A stretch of 64,000 bases of DNA from Bradyrhizobium sp. ORS 278 (GCF_000026145.1 NC_009445.1:3410001-3474000); one strand, 5' to 3'; positions 9,074 through 18,646 are shown, numbered from the stretch's first letter. Made by a program: numbers and translations. The notes: generated by a model not told the origin, from the letters alone.

Positions 9074-9578
9074 GCGATCCGACTCGCGGGGCCGCCCAGA
9101 TTGTGCTGGGTGCAGTGACGTGACGAAGCTCCAAACCGCTGGGGGGAAGCCGGCGGGGCGGTCCAGGGGGCCGAACCGGAAGCTATGCCGTGTATCGTCC
9201 TGATCTCTGCCTGCTCGTGAACGTGGGCTGCAAGGCCCAGAGCGGGCGCAGGAGACTGAAGCGAAGGGATTGGGCTCTAATCCGCGCGGTCTGCTTTGAG
9301 CCACTCCAACGACTTCCGGAAGGATTTGGAGAGCTGTGGAACCGAAGGCGCAGCAAAGGGGCAACAGTCGCCACACGATGTTGACACTGCGGCTGCCCTC
9401 TTAGCTGGTCTCGGCATCCGCGCTTCGCTGCCAGTTCAATTCAGCCAGAATTCCCAACTATCCCAATTATGCGACATCGTATCCGAAACTCCGCCTAGGG
9501 GATTTCAGATGTTGCCAAGCATTAGCTTCGCCATCATCCGTCGGATCTGCGTGCCTTCGATGTCGCCGCGGCAATCAA
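9074..9578. other. 505-bp stretch without a supported gene
   Basis: Frames here are short and overlap without protein-like composition. The last 150 bp are richer in A+T than the surroundings (around 9440-9510) and probably hold the promoter of the small HTH gene at 9579. Confidence 0.45.
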
Positions 9579-9824
9579 ATGAAGCGAGAACAACCCAAGA
9601 TGCCAAAGCGCGAACCGATGCTTCGAAACGCTGCGGACAAGCTCTGCCTCACTGTTCCTGAGGCTGCCGTACTGTGTTCGCTCGGACAGACTTCCCTCTA
9701 CAAGGCCATCAAAGAAGGGCGGCTGCGAATCCGAAAGTACGGCACGCGGACGATCATCACGCGCGCAGATCTGGCCTCTTTCTTGGAAAGCCTGCCCGAG
9801 GCGACCAAGCAGCCCGAGCGGTGA
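9579..9824 (+). CDS. Excisionase-like helix-turn-helix protein
   Basis: An 81-residue MerR-like winged HTH protein of the excisionase/AlpA type (HTH_17). The diagnostic part is LTVPEAAVLCSLGQTSLYK followed by IKEGRLRIRKYGTRTIITR and a helix ending in FLESLP. Such proteins help integrases excise or set directionality by bending attachment-site DNA. It converges on the integrase gene, the usual xis/int pairing in integrated elements. A second in-frame ATG at 9600 would shorten it by seven residues. Confidence 0.75.
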   Translation: MKREQPKMPKREPMLRNAADKLCLTVPEAAVLCSLGQTSLYKAIKEGRLRIRKYGTRTIITRADLASFLESLPEATKQPER

Positions 9825-9856
9825 CATCCTCGGCGGGGCAGGGATAGTTTGAACTT

Positions 9857-11084
9857 TCAGGCGACCTTCATCGGGGTCACATTGCTCTTTGGTGGTTGCG
9901 TTGCGAAGTCCGCGAATGTCTGCATCACATGCAGTCGCTTCTTCAGGGCCTCGCCGCGCTTATAGGCCTTTTCCGGCATCATCGCCCGTGATGTGGTGCA
10001 GGCAATGCTCGACGATTTCCTCCTCGAAGTGGGTTTGCTCCTGCGCCCAGGTTCGAAACGTCGTGCGGAAGCCGTGCACTGTCAGGGAGTCGTCTCCGGT
10101 GAGCTCCTTGAGATATTTCAGCATGGTCATGTTGCTCATCGGCCGCTTTAAACTGCGCCCGGGAAACACGAATTCGTCATTGACCCGGCTCTCGTAAGCC
10201 TCGCGCAAATAGGTCAGCGTCTGCCGGGGCAACGGCGTACGCTTCAACCGCTCGTTCTTGGTGCCGAGAAAGCCAAGATCCCAGACTCCGTTATCGAGAT
10301 CGAGTTGCGCCCAGCGCATGTTCTGAACTTCGGCGGTTCGTCCCAGGGTCAGGATGATGACCTCGAGCGCCCGCGCGCTTTGCGTGGAGATGGCGCTGAG
10401 CTTGTGCATGAACGCCGGCAGGTCCTGGTAGTCCATCGCCTTGTGGCCGCCCCGTATCGTGCCACGCCGCCGCTGCCTGGGCATGATCGGTTGCAGTCGG
10501 CTGGCCCAGTCAGCGGGGTTGTCTTTCGGTCGCAGGTTGTGGGCGATCGCCGCGTCGAGAATCTTCTTGATGATCTGGCGAGCGGAGCGGGAGGTCTCGG
10601 GCTGCTGCCAGATTGGCATGAGCACGTTGACGACATGGGCGGTTTCGATCTCGTGGACCCAGTGCTTGTGGAGCGGGCGGCAGACGACCTGCACGATGCG
10701 CTTCAGCTTTGCCCTGGCGGCCTTGTGCCCCATGCCGATCTCGTAGGTTCGCCGCCATTCCTCGGCGAATTCGCCGAACTGGCGCGATCCCTGAATGCGG
10801 CGTTTCTCGACGTCACGGTGCTCTCGCGGATCGGTCCCCTTCGCTAGCAGCCGCAGAGCGTCAATCGCCTTGTCCCGGGCCTCGGAGAGCTTCAGGCCGG
10901 TTTCCTTGGCCGAGCCAAAACCCATCTTCTTGACGATGCCGTTGCGCTGGTAGCGGAACGCCCAGCGGCGGCCGCCGCTTGGGGTGACGATCAGGTAGAG
11001 GGTGTTGCCGCACGGGTATTCGCCGGGCCCGACGGAGAGATAGTTCTTGGCGGTGATCTCGGGCTTTTGAGTTAGAAACTGCAT
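9857..11084 (-). pseudogene. P4-type tyrosine integrase, frameshifted before catalytic Tyr
   Basis: From ATG at 11084 the frame carries an Arm-binding N-terminal domain (DUF4102 type, TLYLIVTPSGGRRWAFRYQR), a core-binding domain and a catalytic domain with LGRTAEVQNMRW and HGFRTTFRTWA. The frame as read stops at 9960 after GDDAGKGL. Removing one C of the CC at 9973-9974 restores DDAEKAYKRGEALKKR and a further 34 codons to a stop at 9857-9859, as in intact P4-type integrases. The catalytic Tyr codon (9962-9964) therefore lies beyond the shift. The gene sits 230 bp from the 3' end of tRNA-Arg, its probable attachment site. A sequencing error is the alternative. An upstream in-frame start at 11168 is less likely. 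Confidence 0.85.
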
Positions 11085-11312
11085 GGGAGATTCGAAACTC
11101 CTGTCCCTCGCCGAAAAATGCAGCGTTTCAGGTGAGGGGGATTCTAACTCAGATCGAGGGATGGCCAAATGGACGGTCTGGCGGAGTTAGCCGACGACCG
11201 CCGATCGTACGCTGGAGTCTCCCAAACTACGAAAAACCACGATCTGACAAGCGCTTATCGTGGGCTTCGGTGATGGTCGGCGATGGCGGGTGAAGGGGGG
11301 CGAAGGCGGGCT

Positions 11313-11389
11313 TGGCGCGCTCGGAGAGATTCGAACTCCCGACCCTCGGAATCGAAATCCGATGCTCTATCCAGCTGAGCTACGAGCGC
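11313..11389 (-). tRNA. tRNA-Arg(UCG)
   Basis: A complete cloverleaf reads on the minus strand: acceptor GCGCTCG pairs with CGAGCGC, D-stem GCTC/GAGC, anticodon loop TTTCGAT giving anticodon UCG, T-arm GGGAG-TTCGAAT-CTCTC, and encoded CCA at 11315-11313. Length is 77 nt with CCA. The 3' end faces the integrase gene, so this is the likely insertion point of the left island. Confidence 0.95.
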
Positions 11390-11483
11390 GTGCTGACCAT
11401 CTCGATCCGGATATCAGACTTGGTCAGCCAAGACCAGCCCAAGACGGCATTGCCAGTTGCGATGGTGGCGATGCCAAGGGGCG

Positions 11484-11750
11484 TCAGAAGCAGGGATGCC
11501 GACGACGGTCCTGACCGATATAGGCGGCTGAGCTCTGGTAGCAGTGATTGGTCGACGGGCCGTCGTAGAACGCAAAGGTGCCGGGCAGTGGGCCGGGACC
11601 GTAATTGTGCAGGTAGCTGATCGCGTAGGGCAAGCCTGGGTGATTGCGATGGTGATGGTAACGGTGATGGCTGCGCGCCTCCGCAGCGGCGGGAGCCAGG
11701 GCCGCAACGACGACAATCAGGGCAGCGGCCGACAATGCGAGCTTGCTCAT
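11484..11750 (-). CDS. Small secreted histidine-rich protein
   Basis: An 88-residue protein with a clear signal peptide (hydrophobic ALSAAALIVVVAALAPAAA, cleavage after AEA) and a mature part rich in His, Tyr and Gly (SHHRYHHHRNH). Two Cys remain in the mature part. The His cluster could bind metal, but no family is recognised. It is followed at a distance by a divergently read gene at 11959; the 208 bp between them should hold both promoters. Confidence 0.7.
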   Translation of the reverse strand: MSKLALSAAALIVVVAALAPAAAEARSHHRYHHHRNHPGLPYAISYLHNYGPGPLPGTFAFYDGPSTNHCYQSSAAYIGQDRRRHPCF

Positions 11751-11958
11751 GTTCTTGTCTCCAGAGGGAGCGGTAGGGCGGCCAACGGGCCGGTTCTCTA
11801 ACCCGACAAGGGCTCAAAGGATGCGCAAGAACAGCCGTTTTGTCAAAATTTTGGCCTTTTCCGCATGCTTAAGACATCTGTGACAAGGTATCGCGGATGC
11901 CGTCGGGCCGTGGGGCCTCGCCGCGAGCCGAGTTGAGACCGGGTTTCCCGTCCGATCC

Positions 11959-12402
11959 ATGAACCGCCTGCTCCCATGCGTCGTGCTTTCGCTGATCGCC
12001 GCGACCCCGGCGTATGCCGATCTGCACATCACACGCGATCATGGCGGGTATATCGAAGAGTACAAGGCCAAGTACAGGCACATCCGCGATACGCGCCAGC
12101 GTGTCATCATCGACGGCATTTGCAACTCGGCCTGCACCCTGGTATTCGGCATCGTGCCGTTGAACAGGATCTGCGTTACGCCCAGGGCGAGCATCGGGTT
12201 CCATCAGGCCTATTACGACAAGGCATTCACGTTCGGGATCAAGGTCACCAGCATCGAGGGGACGACCGAGCTGATGTCGTTCTATCCAGAGACGGTGAAG
12301 TCCTGGATCCGGCGCAATGGCGGGCTGACGACCGAGATGAAGAAGATCACGAACGGCGTCGAGCTCTGGAAGATCGTCGATCCCTGTCCCGATTCCTGGT
12401 GA
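11959..12402 (+). CDS. Secreted ClpP/crotonase-fold-like protein
   Basis: A 147-residue protein with a signal peptide ending at AYA-DLH. The mature part resembles periplasmic ClpP-like proteins: ICNSACTLVFG places a Ser before Ala-Cys at the nucleophile position, and SIGFHQAYY places a His where the general base sits. The fold would be a small crotonase-type alpha/beta domain. Four Cys could form disulfides in the periplasm. Whether it cleaves peptides is unknown; the call rests on motif order, not on a search. Confidence 0.55.
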   Translation: MNRLLPCVVLSLIAATPAYADLHITRDHGGYIEEYKAKYRHIRDTRQRVIIDGICNSACTLVFGIVPLNRICVTPRASIGFHQAYYDKAFTFGIKVTSIEGTTELMSFYPETVKSWIRRNGGLTTEMKKITNGVELWKIVDPCPDSW

Positions 12403-12518
12403 GCGGCGCACCTCCCACATCTTATAGAGGCTGCAACGCCGCGATCAGGGCCGTTCCAGGCGCGGGCTCCGGACATGACCGCAGCGGGTCATGACAGCAG
12501 CCATTCCGAACAAACGCA

Positions 12519-12570
12519 CGAAACAATCCAGCGCCAGATCGTCCCCATGACCGGGCACTGGATTGTTTCG
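12519..12570. repeat. Short inverted repeat between convergent genes
   Basis: Perfect 13-bp arms CGAAACAATCCAG and CTGGATTGTTTCG flank a 26-bp spacer. No T-run follows on either side, so it is more like a genomic palindromic repeat than a classic terminator, though it lies between convergent genes. Confidence 0.6.
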
Positions 12571-12622
12571 CCGAGACCCTCGGGACAGGTGACGACCCCG
12601 CCGTCGGTCTCGACCAAGCAGG

Positions 12623-12904
12623 TTAGCGCTTGGCCTTCTTGGTCTTCTTGGCCGCCTTCTTGGTGGCCTTCTTCGCAGTCTTTTTCGCTGCCTTCTTCAC
12701 GGTCTTCTTGGCCGACTTCTTGGTCGCAACCTTCTTGGCCTTGGCGGCGGCCCGCTTGGGTGCGGCTTTCTTCGCGGCTTTCTTGGCCGTCTTCTTGGAA
12801 GCCCGCTTCGCCTTCGGCGCTGCGGCAGTGGTCGGATCGGCCGCAGCCTCGGGCGGTGCGCTCGGTGCGGCGACGGTCGGGTCGGTCAGAGTGGTGTCGT
12901 CCAT
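12623..12904 (-). CDS. Histone H1-like lysine/alanine-rich protein
   Basis: A 93-residue protein from ATG at 12904, with GGGGG upstream as a fair ribosome site. The N-terminal 35 residues are acidic and Pro/Ala-rich; the rest is almost wholly Lys and Ala in KKAAKK/KKTVKK repeats, like the C-terminal domain of eukaryotic H1 and bacterial Hc1-type or AlgP-like proteins. It should bind DNA non-specifically and help compact the nucleoid. The repeats are slippage-prone at DNA level (AGCCTTCTTGG-like units). It has its own promoter and no operon partner. Confidence 0.8.
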   Translation of the reverse strand: MDDTTLTDPTVAAPSAPPEAAADPTTAAAPKAKRASKKTAKKAAKKAAPKRAAAKAKKVATKKSAKKTVKKAAKKTAKKATKKAAKKTKKAKR

Positions 12905-12974
12905 ATCGGTCCCCCGATGTGTTGGAAACCTTGCGACGATAGCTGGATTCTCCCGGCTGTCAAAGCGAGCGCAA

Positions 12975-14420
12975 CTAATCACTTGTGCGCAAGCTCGCAT
13001 AAGCCGCCAGCGCACGCTCGCGCCCCTGCTTGTGATCGATGATCGGCGTGGGGTAGGAGCGTCCGAGCGTGACACCGGCCTCGGCGAGCTCAAGCGGCTT
13101 GGCCGCCCACGGCTGATGGATCACCCCGGCAGGAAGTCGCGCAAGCTCCGGAACCCAGCGCCGCACATAGCTGCCGTTGGCATCGAACTTCTCGCCCTGC
13201 AGCACAGGGTTGAAGACGCGGAAGTAGGGCGCCGCATCCGCCCCGGAGCCGGCCACCCATTGCCAGCTCGCCGGGTTGCTGCCCGGGTCGGCGTCCACCA
13301 GCGTGTCCCAGAACCATTGTTCGCCCTGCCGCCAGTCGATCAGCAGGTGCTTCACCAGCAGCGAAGCAGCCACCATGCGGACGCGGTTGTGCATGCTGCC
13401 GGTGTGCCATAGCTCGCGCAGTCCGGCGTCGACGATCGGATAGCCGGTCCGCCCGCGCTGCCAGGCGGCGAGTGCAGCATCGTCCTGAACCCAAGGGAAG
13501 GGATCGAAGGACGGTTGCAGATTGCGGCTGGCGAGGTCCGGATTGTTGTAGAGCAGGTGGCGGCTGAACTCGCGCCAGCCGATCTCGCTCAGGAACTTGT
13601 CGATCCCCTTCGCCTGCGCGGGGCGCTCCTCGGCCGCGAAGCGGGCGGCGTGCCAGATCTGCCGCGGAGTGATTTCGCCAAAACGTAAATGCGGCGACAA
13701 CCGCGACGTGGCGTCGATGTCGGGGCGGTCGCGATCGGCGGCGTAGCCGCTGACGGTGCTCTCGAGGAAGCTCCGGAGGCGCTGCTGCGCGGCGCGCTCG
13801 CCGGCCTGCCACGTGGCGCGCAGGCCGCCCGCCCAGTCCGGTTTGGTCGGCTCCAGCCTCAGGTCATCCACGGTGAGGCCGGTGACGTCCGGCACCATGG
13901 GCAGCCTCGCCGGTGTCGGCAGCGGCTTCGGCGGATCGCCGAGGGCCAGCACGCGCTTCCAGAACGGCGTGAACACGCGCGGGCCGCGTCCATCCTTTCC
14001 GCTCATGGTCGCCGGATCGACCAGCAGGTCGTCTGGAAACACGCGTGACGCGACGCCGATGTGATCGAGGTCGGCCTCGACGGAGGCGGCCACCCGGCGC
14101 GGTCCCGCTTGAGCGACATCGTTCCAGTACACTGCGCTGGCGTTGGTCTCGCGTGCGAGCTGGCCGAGAACCTGCGCCGCCGGCCCGCGGCGGATCACCA
14201 GATCAGAGCCGAGCGACTGCAACTCAGTGCGCAGCGCACGCAGCGATTGTGCAAGCCACCATCGCGTCGCTCCTCCGAGTTGCCGAAGCCCCGGACTCTC
14301 CTGATCGAACACGTAACTACAAACAACGGGGCCGCCAGCCTGTGCCGCAGTATACAACGCCGGGTGGTCAGATAGTCGCAGGCTCTCGCGAAACCATACG
14401 ATGATAGGGGGGGGAGCCAT
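12975..14420 (-). CDS. phrB: Deoxyribodipyrimidine photo-lyase
   Basis: A 481-residue class I CPD photolyase/cryptochrome-family protein starting at ATG 14420. The N-terminal alpha/beta antenna domain starts IIVWFRESLRLSDHPAL. The FAD-binding helical domain shows LSPHLRFGEITPRQIWHA, GWREFSRHLLY and WQWVAGSGADAAPYFRVFNP, the signature region. It repairs cyclobutane pyrimidine dimers using blue light. The catalytic-domain motifs are complete. It diverges from a chemoreceptor gene across 125 bp. RESLR replaces the more usual RDDLR at the start. Confidence 0.93.
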   Translation of the reverse strand: MAPPPIIVWFRESLRLSDHPALYTAAQAGGPVVCSYVFDQESPGLRQLGGATRWWLAQSLRALRTELQSLGSDLVIRRGPAAQVLGQLARETNASAVYWNDVAQAGPRRVAASVEADLDHIGVASRVFPDDLLVDPATMSGKDGRGPRVFTPFWKRVLALGDPPKPLPTPARLPMVPDVTGLTVDDLRLEPTKPDWAGGLRATWQAGERAAQQRLRSFLESTVSGYAADRDRPDIDATSRLSPHLRFGEITPRQIWHAARFAAEERPAQAKGIDKFLSEIGWREFSRHLLYNNPDLASRNLQPSFDPFPWVQDDAALAAWQRGRTGYPIVDAGLRELWHTGSMHNRVRMVAASLLVKHLLIDWRQGEQWFWDTLVDADPGSNPASWQWVAGSGADAAPYFRVFNPVLQGEKFDANGSYVRRWVPELARLPAGVIHQPWAAKPLELAEAGVTLGRSYPTPIIDHKQGRERALAAYASLRTSD

Positions 14421-14545
14421 TCTGAGGTATCTTATTGCTGTTTTTCCGGTGATGTCAGTATTCTTCCGGCCGGAAAATAATCTGATGGAAACCAAATACG
14501 GGCACTTTGAGATTCAGTTGCAGTTCTCCAGGAAGGTTTTCTGAC

Positions 14546-16249
14546 GTGTCCGTCAAATTGAAGCTCGGTACCAAGGCGCTGCTCGGCGCCGTGGTCGTGA
14601 TCGCGCTGAATACGGCCCTCGTGGTGGGCGCCGCCTACTGGTCCCTCACCAACGATTTTGCCGATCGCGCCAAGCGCGACATCGAAGGCAATCTGCGCAC
14701 CTTCGCCCTGACGTTCAACGAGACGTTCAAGGACGCCAAGGTCAGCCTCCAGAACGGCGTCGTCACGCGCATCGAGGTCCCGGCGATCCCGGAGATCAAG
14801 GATCATGCGATCGTCGACCGCGCGGTGTCGTATGTCGGCGGCAGCGCGACCCTGTTCGTGGTCGACGACAGCGGCCAGTTCGTGCGCCGTTCCACCAACG
14901 TGAAGAAGGAGAATGGCGACCGCGCGGTGGGCACGCAACTCGCCGCCGATCATCCGGCGCAGGCGCTGTTGCGTCGTGGCGAGGCCTATAAGGGGCCGGC
15001 CGTGCTGTTCGGCAAGCCGTTCATGACGGCCTATTTCCCGGTTACCAATCCCGCGGGCAAGGTGATCGGCATCCTCTATGTCGGCGTACCGATGGCTGAG
15101 CTCGACGCCATGCTGTCGCAGGCGATGCAGACGATGATCATCGCTGCGGTCGTCGCGGCGCTTCTCGTGCTCGGGCTGACGATGCTGGCCGTGAGCCGCG
15201 TGACCAAGCCGCTGAGCGCTGTGACGGAGGCGCTGACTGCCATCGCCGAAGGACGGGACCACGTCGACATCACGTCCGACGACCGTGGCGACGAGATCGG
15301 CGAGATTGCCCGCAGCCTTGTCGTGTTCCGCAGCGCCGCCAGCGAGCGGCGCCGGATGCGCGAGGAGCAGGCGGCGTCCACGATCGCGGCGGTCGAGCAC
15401 CGCAAGGCCGAGCTGCAGCGCTTCGTCGATTCCTTCCAGACCAGCATCGGCGGCATCATCGAGAATGTGCTGACCTCGTCGGGCGAGTTCGAGCGCGAGG
15501 CGCGCCAGCTGACACAGACCGCGCGCACCACAGCCGATCTCTCGGGACAGTCGGCCGGCGCCTCGGAGACCGCGTCGGAGCACGTCCGCACCGCCGCGGC
15601 GGCATCCGACGAGCTCTCCGGCTCGATCGCCGAGATCATCCGCCGCGTCCAAGAGTCCAACGCCATTGCCGCCGAGGCGGTCAAGCAGGCCACCGCCACC
15701 GACCAGCGCATCAAGGAGCTGTCTGACGCAGGCAACCGCATCGGCGACGTCGTCAAGCTGATCACCTCGATCGCCGAGCAGACCAACCTGCTGGCGCTCA
15801 ATGCCACCATCGAGGCGGCACGCGCCGGCGATGCCGGCCGCGGCTTCGCGGTCGTCGCCCAGGAGGTCAAGACGCTCGCCGGGCAGACCGCCAAGGCCAC
15901 CGAGGAGATCTCCAGCCAGATCGCCAACATGCAGACGGTGACGCAGGAATCGGTCGACGCCATCAAGGCGATCGGCTCGACCATCGAGCGCATCAACGAG
16001 ATTGCGGCGTCGATCTCGGCCGCGGTCGAGCAGCAGCGCGCCGCCACGCAGAACATCACCCAGAGCGTCCGCTCGGCCGCGAGCGGCACCGCCGAGGTCG
16101 TCAACAACATCCGCAGCGCGGCGCGCGGGGCGGGCGAGACCGGCGAAAGCTCCAACCGGATGTTCGCCTCCGCCCAGGCGCTGTCCGGCGAGAGCCTGCG
16201 CCTGAAGGCCGAGGTGCAGAAGTTCCTCGACGGGATGCGCGCGGCTTGA
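14546..16249 (+). CDS. Methyl-accepting chemotaxis protein
   Basis: A 567-residue chemoreceptor. GTG at 14546 is chosen because AGGAAGG lies about 10 bases upstream; a TTG at 14507 would add 13 residues. Layout: first membrane helix (about 8-30), periplasmic Cache-type sensor (about 35-190; strands [19 protein letters not shown] and MTAYFPVTN), second helix (about 190-212), HAMP domain, then the coiled-coil signalling domain with the hairpin tip [20 protein letters not shown]. It passes ligand occupancy to CheA/CheW. The ligand is unknown; this Cache type often senses small acids. No che genes are adjacent. Confidence 0.92.
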   Translation: MSVKLKLGTKALLGAVVVIALNTALVVGAAYWSLTNDFADRAKRDIEGNLRTFALTFNETFKDAKVSLQNGVVTRIEVPAIPEIKDHAIVDRAVSYVGGSATLFVVDDSGQFVRRSTNVKKENGDRAVGTQLAADHPAQALLRRGEAYKGPAVLFGKPFMTAYFPVTNPAGKVIGILYVGVPMAELDAMLSQAMQTMIIAAVVAALLVLGLTMLAVSRVTKPLSAVTEALTAIAEGRDHVDITSDDRGDEIGEIARSLVVFRSAASERRRMREEQAASTIAAVEHRKAELQRFVDSFQTSIGGIIENVLTSSGEFEREARQLTQTARTTADLSGQSAGASETASEHVRTAAAASDELSGSIAEIIRRVQESNAIAAEAVKQATATDQRIKELSDAGNRIGDVVKLITSIAEQTNLLALNATIEAARAGDAGRGFAVVAQEVKTLAGQTAKATEEISSQIANMQTVTQESVDAIKAIGSTIERINEIAASISAAVEQQRAATQNITQSVRSAASGTAEVVNNIRSAARGAGETGESSNRMFASAQALSGESLRLKAEVQKFLDGMRAA

Positions 16250-16297
16250 TTTGCCCGGCCGGATGGCGCTGACACCCATCCGAACCCTCGCTCTCTC

Positions 16298-16478
16298 GTC
16301 ATTCCGGGGCGCGCGAAGCGCGAGCCCGGAATCCATAACCACGAGCGGTCGTTGGTTCGAAGAGCGGTGCCACTCGCATCTCGCCACGCCACGACCGTTC
16401 GTGGTTATGGAATCCGGGCTCATTCGCGCTGCTTCAAGACGGCTTTGCCGTCTTGCGCGCGAATGCCCCGGAATGACG
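16298..16478. repeat. 181-bp imperfect palindromic element
   Basis: The ends are inverted copies of GTCATTCCGGGGC, and the inner arms CCATAACCACGA and TCGTGGTTATGG are also inverted. The structure would fold into one long hairpin. Such elements recur between genes in Bradyrhizobium. It lies between the chemoreceptor and dctM ends and might also slow convergent transcription. Confidence 0.75.
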
Positions 16479-16509
16479 GTGGGGAAAAAGGTCGCTGACG
16501 TCACATGGA

Positions 16510-17814
16510 TCACCCGTAGAGCAGTTTTGGCAGGATCGTCACGATGCCCGGGAGCAGGGTGAGCAGCAGCACGAAGGCGATCATGATGATCAGATAGGGG
16601 GCGGTCACGCGGGCGATATAGCCGAGGCCGTCCTCCGTCAGGCCCTGGATCACAAACAGATTGAAGCCGACCGGCGGCGTGATCTGGGCCATCTCAACCG
16701 CGAGCACCAGGAAGATCCCGAACCAGACCTCGTCGAAGCCGGCGCCCTTCACGATCGGCAGCACGATCGGCAGGGTCATCACGATCATCGAGAAGCCGTC
16801 CAGGAAGCAGCCCAGGATCAGATAGAACACGATCAGCACCACGATGAGCATGAACGGCGACAGGCCGAGCCCCTTGACGAAGGCGGCGACCGCCTGGGGG
16901 ATTCCGAGGAACGCCGCGGCATTGCCGAGGATCGAGGCGCCGAGCACGATCAGCGCGATCATCGAGCAGGTGATCACCGAGCCGATCATCACGTCGCGGA
17001 CGACCTGCTGAGATAGGGCTCCCTGGAAAAAGGCGACCAGCGCCGCGCCGAGCACGCCGACCGCGGCGGCTTCCGAGGGCGTGGCGAGGCCGCCATACAT
17101 CGAGCCGAGCACGCAGGCGATCAGGAACAGGGCTGGCGCGAGGTCCTTGAGCGCGGCGAAGCGCTCGGCCCACGGCACCTGCGACAGCTGTGCCTCGGCC
17201 TTCGGCACCATCGCGGGCTTCAGCGTGGTGTGCAGCATCACCCAGCCCATGAAGGTGCCGGCGAGCAGCAGGCCGGGCAGCACGCCGGCGGTGAAGAGCT
17301 TCAGAATAGAAACGTCGCCGAGCACGCCATAGATGATCATGATGTTCGACGGCGGGATCAGGAAGCCCAGCGTGCCGGCGCCGGCCAGCGAGCCGATCGC
17401 GATGTCGCGCGAATAGCCGCGGCGCAGGAGCTCGTTGAGCGACATCCGGCCGATCACCTGCGTGGTCGCGGCCGACGAGCCGGAGATCGCGGCGAAGATG
17501 GTGCAGCCGATGACGTTGACGTGGAGCAGCCGGCCCGGCAGCAGGCCGGCCCAGGGCGCGAGTCCCTGGAACAGCGAGCGCGACAGGCGGGTGCGGAACA
17601 GCAGCTCGCCCATCAGGATGAACAGCGGCAGCGCCAGCAGCTCCTGGGTGGTCAGGATGTTCCAGGCATATTGCGGCAGCAGCTTGTCCAGCGGGATCGA
17701 GCGGAACATCGCCAGCAGCAGGGTCGCGGTGAAGGCGAGCGTGAGCCCGATCCACAGGCCGCCGGCCAGCAGCGCGAATAGGATGACGAAAAGGGCGATG
17801 ACTTCGATGGTCAT
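16510..17814 (-). CDS. dctM: TRAP transporter large permease (DctM)
   Basis: A 434-residue membrane protein of the TRAP DctM family, about 12 helices, with IGSLAGAGTLGFLIPPSNIM and ITPPVGFNLFVIQG typical of the family. It forms the transport channel with DctQ and uses a sodium gradient, taking substrate from the DctP binding protein. Its genes follow hyuA/hyuB on the same strand, so the substrate may be a hydantoin- or oxoproline-like ring amide or its product. The 226 bp between it and dctQ hold a palindromic element, unusual inside a TRAP operon. Confidence 0.93.
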   Translation of the reverse strand: MTIEVIALFVILFALLAGGLWIGLTLAFTATLLLAMFRSIPLDKLLPQYAWNILTTQELLALPLFILMGELLFRTRLSRSLFQGLAPWAGLLPGRLLHVNVIGCTIFAAISGSSAATTQVIGRMSLNELLRRGYSRDIAIGSLAGAGTLGFLIPPSNIMIIYGVLGDVSILKLFTAGVLPGLLLAGTFMGWVMLHTTLKPAMVPKAEAQLSQVPWAERFAALKDLAPALFLIACVLGSMYGGLATPSEAAAVGVLGAALVAFFQGALSQQVVRDVMIGSVITCSMIALIVLGASILGNAAAFLGIPQAVAAFVKGLGLSPFMLIVVLIVFYLILGCFLDGFSMIVMTLPIVLPIVKGAGFDEVWFGIFLVLAVEMAQITPPVGFNLFVIQGLTEDGLGYIARVTAPYLIIMIAFVLLLTLLPGIVTILPKLLYG

Positions 17815-17879
17815 GGGGTGGGGGAGTCCGCGGTGAGGAGGGCGACTGCGTTCGAAGTTTTGCGTTCGTCTGTCTCCAC

Positions 17880-18006
17880 GTCGTCATGGCAGGGCTTGTC
17901 CCGGCCATCCACGTCGTTCGGCACGCGGAGAACGACATGGATGCCCGGGCCTTCGCCGCGCCGAAGCGGCTTCGGCCGCGCAGGCGGGACAAGCCCGGGC
18001 AGGACG
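17880..18006. repeat. Palindromic repeat between dctQ and dctM
   Basis: Arms GGGCTTGTCCCG (17892-17903) and CGGGACAAGCCC (17985-17996) are perfect inverted copies; inner CATCCACGTCGTT and AACGACATGGATG are near-perfect. It would form a hairpin in the operon transcript and could cause uneven expression of dctM relative to dctQ. Confidence 0.7.
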
Positions 18007-18040
18007 GAGTAACTAACTGCCAGCATGTGCAATCGCCCTC

Positions 18041-18646
18041 TCATTCGACCGGCGAGGCCTTCATGCGGTGGTCTTCCATCGGCAGTCCCAGCGCCGCCTG
18101 AATCGCGCGGGCGAGGAATTGCAGGGTCAGCAGCAGCATGCCGAAGGTGACGACGGCCTGCGGAAACCACAGCGGGGTGTCGCTGGAGGTCGAGACCTGG
18201 CCGCGGATGAAGGAGCTCCACGCGAACTTCGTCATCGCCGAGGTGAGGTAAGCCATGAAGGCGAAGCCGGCGGCCGCGGCCAGCACTTCGAGCGCGCGCT
18301 GCAGCGGAGCGGGCACGTTCTTCAGCAGCAGCACCACGCGGATGTGGCCGCCGACCCGGAGCGTCATGGCGGCGCCGAAGGTGAAGGACGCCGCCATCAA
18401 ATAGGATGAGTATTCCCAGGCGATCGAGATCGTCGGCGGGAAAAACGGCAGCACGTTCGACAGCGCCCGCGTCGTGACCTCCGCCAGCATCAGCGCCGTC
18501 AGGGTCAGCAGGCAGCCGCCGCCGATCCAGCCGTCGAGCCGGCCGAGCCGATCGATGACGTCGAGCAGGATTCGCAGCGGCGCGGGCGCCGCTGCATTGA
18601 GGCTCGCTCGTTCGCCCGGCGAGGGGGCCTGCGCGATCTCAGCCAC
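18041..18646 (-). CDS. dctQ: TRAP transporter small permease (DctQ)
   Basis: A 201-residue protein with four membrane helices and a hydrophilic N-terminus of about 35 residues, the size and layout of DctQ subunits. The family feature SIAWEYSSYLMAASFTFGAA is present. It pairs with DctM in the importer. The start overlaps the end of dctP by 8 bases, indicating coupled translation. Substrate as argued for dctM. Confidence 0.88.
   Translation of the reverse strand: MAEIAQAPSPGERASLNAAAPAPLRILLDVIDRLGRLDGWIGGGCLLTLTALMLAEVTTRALSNVLPFFPPTISIAWEYSSYLMAASFTFGAAMTLRVGGHIRVVLLLKNVPAPLQRALEVLAAAAGFAFMAYLTSAMTKFAWSSFIRGQVSTSSDTPLWFPQAVVTFGMLLLTLQFLARAIQAALGLPMEDHRMKASPVE

Noticed and set aside
11313..11389. 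Duplicate tRNA-Arg 3' end as an attachment site inside the window
   Set aside because: Reading 1-11300 by eye showed no second copy of the T-arm and acceptor sequence.
16298..16478. Palindrome as a rho-independent terminator
   Set aside because: No T-run follows either end and similar ends recur in the window, so it is called a dispersed repeat.
14432..16513. A 693-codon minus-strand frame across the chemoreceptor
   Set aside because: It is the antisense of the receptor's coiled-coil; its His/Arg/Gly-rich composition has no protein character, and the sense frame has complete MCP motifs.
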